From NCBI RefSeq assembly GCF_963082655.1, contig NC_081553.1, positions 227,677,827 through 227,741,826 on the forward strand: 64,000 nucleotides of DNA, given 5' to 3'. The DNA is from Stomoxys calcitrans. Lineage: Eukaryota > Arthropoda > Insecta > Diptera > Muscidae. Of this stretch, positions 11,534-20,639 are shown in pieces. The notes below the pieces were generated by a model that was not told the DNA's origin, made no database searches, and worked only from the letters and a program-made list of their open reading frames with translations. The position numbers and the translations under genes were made by a program. How positions within the stretch are numbered: position 1 is the first letter of the stretch; each line of letters starts with the position of its first letter.

Positions 11534-11593
11534 AACTCAATACAGCTCGCGCAGCTTTTCTCACTTGTGTTCAAATCGCGACACGAATAAGAA
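11534..11593 (+). repeat. 60-bp dispersed repeat, copy 2
   Basis: Second copy of the sequence at 9261-9320, lying 280 bp beyond the right end of the family A element. Because of that gap it is not a simple target duplication. Confidence 0.5.
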
Positions 11594-11652
11594 AAACATT
11601 ATCGACATCTGTGTACAACGTCAGCAAAGGGCCAACATCTAGGCAAGAAGTA

Positions 11653-11888
11653 TTGGGTTGCCCAAAAAGTAATTGCGGATTTTTTAAAAGAAAGTAAATG
11701 CATTTTTAATAAAACTTAGAATGAACTTTAATCAAATATACTTTTTTTACACTTTTTTCTAAAGCAAGCTAAAAGTAACAGCTGATAACTGACAGAAGAA
11801 AGAATGCAATTACAGAGTCACAAGCTGTGAAAAAATTTGTCAACGCCGACTATATGAAAAATCCGCAATTACTTTTTGGGCAACCCAA
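11653..11888 (-). mobile_element. Mariner-type MITE, copy 2
   Basis: 236 bp with near-perfect terminal inverted repeats TTGGGTTGCCCAAAAAGTAA and TA on both sides. It is internally almost identical to the copies at 27513 and 31623 and has no coding capacity. Confidence 0.92.
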
Positions 11889-12884
11889 TATTTTGTCCCA
11901 AAATACCTTTAGCCTAAACGAGTAGGCCCTTTAAGTTGTAGTGCACTGCAGTTGGTGACATTCTTTGATATAGGGGGAGTATTTCTCTGTTTCCCTTCAC
12001 CATCAACCAAATAAAAATATTGATATGTATTTGTAAATCATAAACCATTTTGGATACTTCCGGCTCATTCAGGGTTAAGAAAAATACTCACTTACTGTTG
12101 TTCACACGATTTTGGGTAATCACGTTTTCGTATTTCTTCCTTGTATTTGATTTTTCTATTCATTAAAAAAAATGCCCTCTCACTTATATTTTTAGAGCCT
12201 TTTTTTGCGCAAATTTAATTAATTGTGATGTAATTTCATATTCATAGGACACAGCGAAATAGTTTCATCATCAACATCAACACTTATGACTCGTTACAAA
12301 ACATTAAAAATATTTTTTTTTTAATTGTTTATTTTTTTTCGATCTTTGATTTTATTTTCTTTTTGGGTTCTCAATTCTTGGGATAAATTGTGAATCGTCG
12401 TAGACTCACATACCGCGTAGAATTTTGCAATGAAACTAATTTAACCAAAAATTCAAATTCAATGTCAATGGCATGGCAATAGAAAATGGTTTTGCATTTT
12501 GCATTTTTTGAGAGAAAAGTGCTTACAAGGCCTTACATACATGTGATTCTCAATGATGATGTCTGTACCAGTACAAGTTTTCACCAATAGTTTACGAAAT
12601 GCTTTGTTAATTTTTTTTTTTCAAAAATTATTTGAGTGAGAAAATACTGAGAGATCGTTGAATGTATACAAAAAACGAAAATAAACAAAGAAAATAAATG
12701 CATAATCATAATGAGCTTGAATGAGGTCAGTTCGTCGACCACAGATGAGTTAAAGGAAGTAAAAATTGGTGCAAAAGAGGGTATGGGAGATGATCAACCT
12801 GATTAATCTCAAGGCTGAAATACATGAGGTGGGATCTTAATGGAAATTGGTGATAAAATTATACTTTGTAGAAACCAATAACGC
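11889..12884. other. AT-rich non-repetitive DNA
   Basis: Runs of T and A (for example near 12300-12340 and 12610-12620) and no supportable coding frame. No known repeat family was recognised. Confidence 0.5.
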
Positions 12885-13172
12885 AAATTTCAAATTTGCC
12901 CACAAACGTTCCATTAAGGAATAAGGAATAATGGGAATATTTCCCTCATATCAATCAGTGCTGTTCGAAACAAGCTCAAGCTCATTGATAAAGGGACTGC
13001 TTTTTTATTGCCGATTTCAAACGGCTTGCCACAGACCGACACCACTTGGTTGCAAGTTTACTCGCCATATTACCTAAGGCAAAAAGCCCACAAGGTCGCC
13101 AGGTCCAGCTGAAAATTTTCAGAAGTCTTCGCCGGGAATTCAACTCAGGCGTTCAGCTTTAAAGGCGACGCG
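12885..13172 (-). mobile_element. Diverged SINE copy
   Basis: Follows the order of the SINE at 46659 on the opposite strand: 'aaatttgcccac', 'gttccattaagg', 'tcaatcagtgctgttcg' and 'agctgaaaattttcag'. The tRNA-like head is heavily mutated and no good A or B box remains. Confidence 0.65.
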
Positions 13173-13211
13173 CCTAAACTTTCAACCCTCTCATTTTCCC
13201 CATCCTTGAGA

Positions 13212-15196
13212 AAGGTTATTATACCCTGCACCAAAGGATGGGGGTATACTAATTTCGTCATTCTGGTTGCAACTACTCGAAATATTCGTCAGATATTTAA
13301 TGTCGATCTAGCCATGTCCGTCCGTCCGTCCGTTCGTCTGTCTGTCGAAAACACGCTAACTTTCAAAAGACTAAAGCTAGTCGCTTGAAATTTTGCACAA
13401 ATACTTCTTATCAGTGTAGGTCGGTTGGGATTGTAAATGGGCCATATAGGTCCATGTTTTGATAAAGCTGCCATATTAAGCGATCTGGGATCTTGACTTC
13501 TTGAGTCGCTGGAGGGAGCAATTATTATCCGGTTTAGCTGAAATTTTGCATGTGGTGTTTTGTTATAACTTTCAACAACTGTGCTGAGTATGGTTGAAAT
13601 CAGTCCATAACCTGATATAGCTGCCATATAAACCGATCTGGGGTCTTGAATTCTTGAGCCTCTAGAGGACGCAATTCTTATCGGATTGGAATGAAATTTT
13701 GCACAACGTGTTTTGTTATGATATCCAACAACTCTGCTTAGAATAGTTCAAATCGGTCCATAACCTGATATAGCAGCCATATAAACCGATCTGGGGTCTT
13801 GACTTATTGAACCACTAGAAGGCGCAATTATTATCCGATTGGAATGAAATTTTGCACAACGTGTTTTGCTATGACTTCCAACAATTGTGCTGAATTAGGT
13901 TCAAATCGGTCAATAACCTGATATAGCTGCCATATAAACCGATCTGGGGTCTTGACTTCTTGAACCACTAGATGACGCTATTATTATCCGATTTGGCTAA
14001 AATTTTGCATGAGGTGTTTTATTATGACTTCCAACATCTGTATTAAGAATAGTTCAAATTGGTTCATAACCTGATATAGCTGTCAGGTAAACCGATCTGG
14101 GGTCTTGACTTCTTGAGCCACTAGAGGGCGCAATTATTATCCGATTTGGCTGAAATTTTGCACCACGTGTTTTGTTATGGCTTCCATCAACTGAATTATG
14201 AATGGTTCAAATCGGTCCATATCCTGATATAGCTGCCATATAAACCGATCTGGGATCTTGATTTTGAGCCTCTAAAGGGCGCAATTCTTATCCGATTGGA
14301 ATGAAATTTTGCACAACGTGTTTTTTTATGATATCCAATAACTGTGCCAAGTATAGTTTAAAACGGTCCATAATCTTATATAGCTGTCATATAAACCGAT
14401 CTGGGGTCTTGACTTCTTGAGCCTCTAGAGGGCACAATTCTTACCCGATTGGAATGAAATTTTGCACGACGTGTTTTGTTAGGATATTCAACAACTATGT
14501 TAAGTATGGTTCAAATCGGTCCATAACCTGATATAGCTGCTATATAAACTGATCTTGGGTCTTGACTTCTTGAGACTCTCGAGGGCGCAATTCTTATCCT
14601 ATTGGAATAAAATTTTGCACGACGTGTTTTGTTATGATATCCAACAACTGTGTCAAATATGGATCAAATCGGTCTATAACCTGATATAGCTGTCATATAA
14701 ACCGATCTGGGATCTTGACTTCTTGAGCCTCTAAACGGCACAAGTTTTATCCGATTTGGCTGAAATTTTGTACAACGGCTTCTCTCATGACCTTGAACAT
14801 ACGTGTCGAATATGGCATGAATCGGTTTATAGCTTTATACAGCTCCCCTATAAACCGATCTCCCTATTTTACTTCTTCAGCCCCTAAAGTGCGCAATTCT
14901 TATTAGATTTGGCTGAAATTTTACACAATGACTTCTACTATGGTCTCCAATATTCAGTTCAATTAAGGTCCGAAATGAACCATAACTTGATATTGTTCCA
15001 ATAACATGGCAATTCTTTTCTATTATCCTTTGTTTGCCTAAAAAGAGATACCGCGCATAGAACTCGACAAATGCGATCCATGGTAGAGGGTAAAAAAGAT
15101 TCGTCCCGCCCGAACTTTTTACTTGTCTTGAATTAGTTTTGAGCAGAATCCATGGTGGTAGGTTCCCAAGATTTGGCCCGGGCAAACTTACTTGTT
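13212..15196 (+). repeat. Family A repeat, complete long copy
   Basis: Starts with the hairpin 'tataccctgcaccaaagg' and partner 'gggggtata', has a (CCGT)n tract near 13315-13335, and carries about ten tandem monomers. It ends at a decayed palindrome near 15103-15116 ('gtcccgcccgaac'). A second palindrome-type end follows near 15170-15190 ('ttggcccgggcaaac'), so the right end may be a composite of two copies. Confidence 0.85.
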
Positions 15197-15199
15197 ACT

Positions 15200-16426
15200 G
15201 GTTAATTCAAATATGTTGCATGCTTTAGCTTTAAATTGTTTTAATTCTCTCTATAGAAAACGGAAATATCCTGAAGAACTGCCGTTGTGTAAATCATTCT
15301 GCTTTAACATTTGCACAAACATTTCCACCATTATTAAACATTGCCCCTCTGCCACCCAACTAAAGCTCTGTCATTATTATTTTAAACGTTGGCCATGACT
15401 GGCCAACAGTCATCCATCTGTGGGTAATTTTGAAAATTATAGTCTTAATTTAATTGTCTGCTAACTGCCCATTTGCTTAGTTAGCATTCGAATTGAAGTT
15501 GTGTGCTGTGTGGCTGTGTATGTGTGTGTGTGTGTGTTCTTTGTGCCCCTGCTTAATAATGAATAACAGCAGCAAACAATTTAATTGTTGGTCTGTTAAA
15601 TGAACCATTCTACCGCTCCTAGCCCCTACGTTCCTCCTCACCCCATGGACCCCCTTGTCGGTACTACAAATCTTGAGAAAATCATTACCAAACGCAAGTG
15701 CCTTGCCATTCTAGAATGGCCAATCAATCACTTGGCCATTGTGGTGTGTGCCATGCATATCATCGACCACATATGGCAATCAATTCAAACAGACTTTGAA
15801 CATTTATGGCCATAATTTTCTGTGCAAATATCTGCTATTTGCAAAATTAACATTGGGAGTGAGAAAGAAAAAAAAAGCCTCCATATAAGAATGACTTGAG
15901 TTTCCAGCTCGCTCATAGGTAAGTGCCCACATGTTGGCTTTCGCAGTTCGCGGGCTGACTGCCTGGCCGGCCATTGTGGCTAGTCATATAATTGATATAA
16001 TTATGACTTTATAGTTTATTGTTATGCCATATATCTAGGGTTTATTTTTAATGAAATGGCTGTAGTTTTGTAAGGGGCTTTCATAGCCACATTCTTATGG
16101 ATGAAAATACATTTTTTTTTCGCTCCTATTCACTGCTACTTAGGGTTGTTCGATATTTGCATTTATTTCTGCAAATTAGCTAAACGTTTAGTCAGTCATT
16201 TGCCAGCATTTTAAATTGCCCTGAACTATTTATTTTAAATGCCTCAATTATATTTCCGGTATGAGTTCTAATTTCAATGAATAGTGAATATAATCATGGA
16301 TAATATGTTATAACATCAGTCACATTGTTAAGCGGCGTAATTGCAATTATAGGCTTATTAAATTATTTTCTAGCCGAGGGGAAGTAGCATTTGGTACTGC
16401 AAAGTTCAATAGTTTGCAGTGATTGG
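15200..16426. other. Non-repetitive DNA
   Basis: Contains a (TG)n tract near 15518-15537 and homeodomain-type ATTA/TAAT words near 15960-16330. The open frames here are short and match nothing I recognise. It may be intergenic or intronic. Confidence 0.45.
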
Positions 16427-16612
16427 TTAGATAAGGTTTAAGTGGCAGTCTGCCATCAGAGTCATTTCGAGGTTTTCGTCCATAGTGATACCACAGGAAC
16501 AGGAGAGAGAAGATGCCTTCAAGTTTCTACCGTTGAACCATCCAGTGTTCACATCCGTTAAGTCGAACAAGATTCTGAAAGAAATTTGTTGGTTTGTACC
16601 GCATAGACTCAA
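16427..16612 (-). mobile_element. RNase H LINE C-terminal fragment
   Basis: Shares 'gtgataccacaggaac', 'agagagaagatgccttc' and 'ccgttgaaccatccag' with 7789-7916. It also has 'gtgttcacatccg', matching the sequence at the other side of the SINE insertion near 8212. It thus shows the uninterrupted order of that LINE end. Confidence 0.55.
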
Positions 16613-17794
16613 AAACAGCTGAACCGATTACTTTGAAATTTCCACAGATTGTGTAGTTTGGTCTGGAAGGAAACAAGGCTATATGATTTTTTGATATCGG
16701 GAGGGGGGGCGGACTCTCCCCCTACCCCAAAAGTACAATCCAAAAATAAAAGTGGACCGATCGGGACAATATGGGATTCAAATGAAAGATATTCAAGAGT
16801 AGAGTACGTATTTCATATTTAAGGTTGGGTCCAAGTACCTGGGGGGCCGCCCCAAAACCCCTTAAAATAGATTTCTTTGACGATCATGACAATATGGGAC
16901 TCAAATGAAAGGTATTCGGGAGTAGATTACGAATATGGTCAGTAAGTAGGAATAGGCTTTATAATTTACTGATAATGGAAGGGGGACGTACCCTCCCCCT
17001 TATGCCAAAAACACTACCCAAAATCAAAAGTAGACCGATCAAGACAATTAATATATGAAATGAAAAGCATGCGGGAGTAGATAACGAATCTGGCATACAA
17101 ATTCATGTCAAAGTATAGGGGGTCCACACCCACCCCCACAAAAATGTCCAAAAGGGGGCACATTAGCCAATCACGAGTATACGGGACTCGGTTTGTTTAT
17201 TTCGTATAGACAGAAAAACGGCAGAAACGATTTTCCGATTGTATAGGTTGGTCTGGAAGAAAACATAGACCATATAATTTTTCACTATCGGAAGGGGGAC
17301 GGCCCCTTCTCCTTATGCCACAAACACAACCCAAAATCAAAAGTGGGCCGATCGGGACAATATAGATATCAAATGAAAGGTATTGGAGAGTAGAATATGA
17401 ATGTGGTATTAAAATTTGAGTCTAAGTACCCATCGGGCCGCCCCAACCCCAAAACTCCCCCAAACAGACATATGGGACGTTCATTGCAATATGGGGCTCA
17501 AATGAAAGGTATTCGGGAGTAGTTTGCAAAGCTAGCATAAAAAATCAGATCAAAGTATAGGGGGTCATGCCACCCCTAAAAAACGCCATTAGACCCATTA
17601 TGACACTTGGCTGAAGCGATTTTCTTAAATTTTTCATAGATTGTGTATGTGGCTGGAGGCGGACGCTCCTCCTTACCCCCAAAACACCACCCATATCCGA
17701 AAGTGGTACGATGTGCACAATAAGGGTATCAAATGAAAGGTATTGGAGACCAGAAAACGAATATGGTATTAAAATTTGGGTCCAAGTATGCAGC
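16613..17794 (+). repeat. Family D tandem repeat
   Basis: Degenerate tandem monomers of about 100 bp with recurring phrases 'caaatgaaaggtattcggga', 'tagattacgaat', 'gggtccaagtac' and C-rich stretches. The same family recurs at 25867-27125. No hairpin or palindromic ends are seen. It runs directly into the 19-bp repeat. Confidence 0.75.
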
Positions 17795-17917
17795 GCTTGT
17801 CCAAGTCTCGCAAGCTCATCCTAGTCTCGCAAGCTCGGCCTAGTCTCGCAAGCTCGTCCTAGTCTCGCAAGCTCGTCCTAGTCTCGCAAGCTCGTCCTAG
17901 TCTCGCAAGCTCGTCCT
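17795..17917 (+). repeat. 19-bp tandem repeat
   Basis: About 6.5 head-to-tail copies of a 19-bp unit (GTCTCGCAAGCTCGTCCTA), the last ones identical. It bridges the family D array and the 31-bp satellite with no unique sequence between them. Confidence 0.9.
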
Positions 17918-18430
17918 TATCGAGAAAATTTTTTCTATAGAAAACTGTGTCTGAGACAAATTTTTCTATAGAAAACTGTGTCTGTCTATAGAAAAATGTG
18001 TCTGAGACAAATTTTTCTATAGAAAAATGTGTCTGAGACAAATTTTTCTATAGAAAAATGTGTCTGCGACAAATTTTTCTATAAAACAATGTGTCTGAGA
18101 CAAATTTTTCTATAGAAAAATGTGTCTGCGACAAATTTTTCTATAGAAAAATGTGTCTGCGACAAATTTTTCTATAGAAAAATGTGTCTGCGACAAATTT
18201 TTCTATAGAAAAATGTGTCTGAGCAAATTTTTCTATAGAAAAATGTGTCTGAGACAAATTTTTCTATAGAAAAATGTGTCTGAGACAAATTTTTCTATAG
18301 AAAAATATGTCTGAGACAAATTTTTCTATAGAAAAATGTGTCTGAGACAAATTTTTCTATAGAAAAATGTGTCTGAGACAAATTTTTTCTATTGAAAAAT
18401 GACAAAATATGTCTGAGACAAATTTTTTTA
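17918..18430 (-). repeat. 31-bp satellite, minor array
   Basis: About 16 monomers of 31 bp centred on the perfect palindrome ATTTTTCTATAGAAAAAT or its GTG-flanked variant, joined by GTGTCTGAGAC. This is the reverse complement of the array at 20640-23042, hence the minus strand. The first monomers (17930-18000) are irregular. Confidence 0.92.
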
Positions 18431-18552
18431 TACTCGTGTACAGCCCCCATTGGCATATAGTGGAGTTGTTACAAAAGAGTTTGGTTAATTTATCCACGGT
18501 GGTGGGTATCCAAAGTTCGGCAAGGCCGAACTTAACACATTTTTCCTTGTTT
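18431..18552 (+). repeat. Family B terminal remnant
   Basis: The final part of a family B copy: 'cggtggtgggtatccaaag', a decayed palindrome TTCGGCAAGGCCGAA near 18516-18530, and the tail 'ccttgtt'. It lies between the satellite and the receptor gene, whose poly(A) signals begin right after it. Confidence 0.75.
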
Positions 18553-18626
18553 TTTATTTAATTTATTCAAATTAGTTTGCAAAATTTCTTTTCTAATCAT
18601 ACAAAATGCGCGTCGAAAAATTTATT
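18553..18626 (-). terminator. Candidate poly(A) signals of receptor gene
   Basis: Three AATAAA hexamers occur on the minus strand at 18626-18621, 18567-18562 and 18558-18553. They lie 9 to 82 bases after the TGA stop. Which one is used cannot be told from sequence. The distal two sit on the edge of a repeat remnant. Confidence 0.5.
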
Positions 18627-18634
18627 TTATTTTA

Positions 18635-20467
18635 TCAATCTTTTTTGGATCGTAGATATAGGCGGCTGCATCTTCCAATAAAATTTTCCAACAAAAATAC
18701 CACAGTGCCAATCATTAAACCCATGGCTGATATTATCCACAACCAACTTAAGTCGCTAGCAGTTAACGCAGAAGCTTCTCCAACATTATCGCCATGATGT
18801 AGCTGCAATTCATTATGTTTCAACATATCTCCAAAGGTCATCGAATACCAGGCCTTCATGAGGCCCAGATCACGGGCTCGTTGAATAAGCTCATCCATGG
18901 GTTCTTTTAATTCCGAATTGCTCGGCAGACGCAAGCCTAATACCTTGGATGTGATGGTGAGGTTATTGTACATACAAAAAATCTTATGGGATATGCCTTG
19001 TTGCTGTCGCTTGTAGATCTGCCAAGTAGTAGTGGTGGTGTAATACCCAAAGGAGGTATTGAAATTTTGCTGCATCTCCTGAAAAGAGGCATAGTCCTTT
19101 GTTATGATCAACTTTTCAATGGGATATGGTGGTTCCGAGAAAAAATTCTCGTACACCAGAATCTTCACAGGTGATCTGTTGAGCTCATCAAAGTCTTTAA
19201 GGTGCCTGCGATAGGGTGGTGTGGTGAAGAGTGTTTTCATTTTGGCTGCAAAATGCAAACTGGTATGCAGTCCTGTGAAGAACATTATGAGGTATAGCAG
19301 TTTGAGGGAACAGACAGGAGACAGCCTGGCCTTAAATGATTGTCCCAATATGCTAGGTAAGGCCTTGTCATCCAAAAAGAAGTAACAGGCTTGTACAATT
19401 TCTCCCACGATTGCATCAATGAGTGTATGGAGAAATGAAAATAGGATGGTACAAAAAATCAGGCTTCCAAAGAAATCAAAATTTAACATCAACGGATAAA
19501 GCTCTTGTATGGCAAGAGGTCTGGGACAAGGCACCATTAGCTTGACCTGAGTTACCTCTACAAAGTCTGAGTTGAGATGCCAATGTCCATCTTTCCCATA
19601 ATCTAAAGTCATGGGAATATCGACGAGATTCTGTTTCACTAATACTCCGATTTTTGTATAAAATGTTGAATTATCCTCCACAGGTGGCTGATACGGTTGC
19701 ATAGTTGCATTGTAGTGTTGGACAAACAATCGAACTAGTCTACCTATATGGCCGCTGTACTGAATATTGCCCATTGCATCCTTGAAAAGAAAAACGCGAG
19801 GAACTGATTGCTCACCATACACAACAACCGCTTTCTTATGTAAATTTCTCCAATAATCGGGATAGAAGTAACCATGGTGCGTAGGACACTGCCAACGATA
19901 GGTTGGATAAGGTTGCAATTTTAGATGAGTGCATAACTCTCCACCATTGACATTAAGAAACGCCAGTAAAAGTCTGGCCATTTTGTATCCCGCGGATGAT
20001 TGAAGTAACTCTTGTTGGAATTGGCCGTGAAGCATATTCGAATCACTTGTAGCCACCACAATTCTGCTCTGCCGCGTATTGTTTAGGAGCTGAGCACAGG
20101 AGTCAAATAAAACTGAATCAAATGTGGAAGGCATGAAGACCACAGCAATGATATCCTTATTGAAGACTTTCCTTAACTCAAACTCCTGACCTGGCGCTAA
20201 GATAATTTTTGGAACTTTCCACTCAAATATGGCCTTCGAATTCCACCAACTATGAGATATCAATGAAGTGTGAGATGTCAAAAGCACCATTGATTCGAAG
20301 TATCTTTCCTTGTAAATGTTTTTCAGTAATTCTGGTAAATCTTTTGGATTAGAAGTAGGATTATTTTCACAAATGTCTACATTTACGCCAAGCAGTGTAG
20401 TGAAAAATGCCGTTATATTTAGGCCTAACACCAATTTAGGTAAAACTTTCATTATAACTAAAGCCAC
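18635..20467 (-). CDS. Divergent ionotropic receptor (IR)
   Basis: A 610-residue intronless receptor of the insect IR family, variant ionotropic glutamate receptors acting as ligand-gated cation channels in chemosensory neurons. A signal-peptide-like segment spans residues 1-28. It is followed by a long N-terminal region and a split ligand-binding domain (S1 about 225-320). Membrane segments lie at about 328-352 (M1), 386-408 (M2, with 'TGLHTSLHFAAKM' at the iGluR SYTANL position) and 573-596 (M3), with S2 between M2 and M3. N-glycosylation sequons include NAT 253, NST 266 and NLT 502. The S1 site that normally carries the glutamate-binding Arg reads 'VDIPMTLDYGKDG', so glutamate binding is unlikely. 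Length, lack of introns and the ending resemble the Drosophila Ir20a clade (Ir52/56/94 type), but the orthologue was not settled. A second ATG at residue 6 could also start the protein. No frameshift or stop is seen. Confidence 0.88.
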   Translation of the reverse strand: MALVIMKVLPKLVLGLNITAFFTTLLGVNVDICENNPTSNPKDLPELLKNIYKERYFESMVLLTSHTSLISHSWWNSKAIFEWKVPKIILAPGQEFELRKVFNKDIIAVVFMPSTFDSVLFDSCAQLLNNTRQSRIVVATSDSNMLHGQFQQELLQSSAGYKMARLLLAFLNVNGGELCTHLKLQPYPTYRWQCPTHHGYFYPDYWRNLHKKAVVVYGEQSVPRVFLFKDAMGNIQYSGHIGRLVRLFVQHYNATMQPYQPPVEDNSTFYTKIGVLVKQNLVDIPMTLDYGKDGHWHLNSDFVEVTQVKLMVPCPRPLAIQELYPLMLNFDFFGSLIFCTILFSFLHTLIDAIVGEIVQACYFFLDDKALPSILGQSFKARLSPVCSLKLLYLIMFFTGLHTSLHFAAKMKTLFTTPPYRRHLKDFDELNRSPVKILVYENFFSEPPYPIEKLIITKDYASFQEMQQNFNTSFGYYTTTTTWQIYKRQQQGISHKIFCMYNNLTITSKVLGLRLPSNSELKEPMDELIQRARDLGLMKAWYSMTFGDMLKHNELQLHHGDNVGEASALTASDLSWLWIISAMGLMIGTVVFLLENFIGRCSRLYLRSKKD

Positions 20468-20484
20468 AGTAGGACACTACAACA

Positions 20485-20516
20485 CTGTCAGTGAGGATCT
20501 ATGCAGGTGATTTATA
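20485..20516 (-). promoter_or_regulatory. Candidate core promoter of receptor gene
   Basis: On the minus strand TATAAAT lies at 20516-20510. An initiator-like ACAGTG follows, with its A at 20486, about 30 bases downstream, the spacing usual for fly TATA/initiator promoters. It would give a 5' leader of only about 19 bases before the first ATG. Confidence 0.4.
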
Positions 20517-20639
20517 ATTAGTTTTTATTTCAAAATTGATTAATGTACACTTCAATATATACAACACAATTGTGCTTGTCAAAGAAACATAAATCATTCA
20601 CTCTCCTGGTAATAGGGTTTTGTGGCAGACTCAACAGAA

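Noticed and set aside
9261..11593. Target-site duplication of the family A element
   Set aside because: The repeats are 60 bp, only about 90 percent identical, and the right one is 280 bp from the element end.
13289..13627. 112-codon minus-strand gene
   Set aside because: It lies entirely within the family A hairpin end and monomers.
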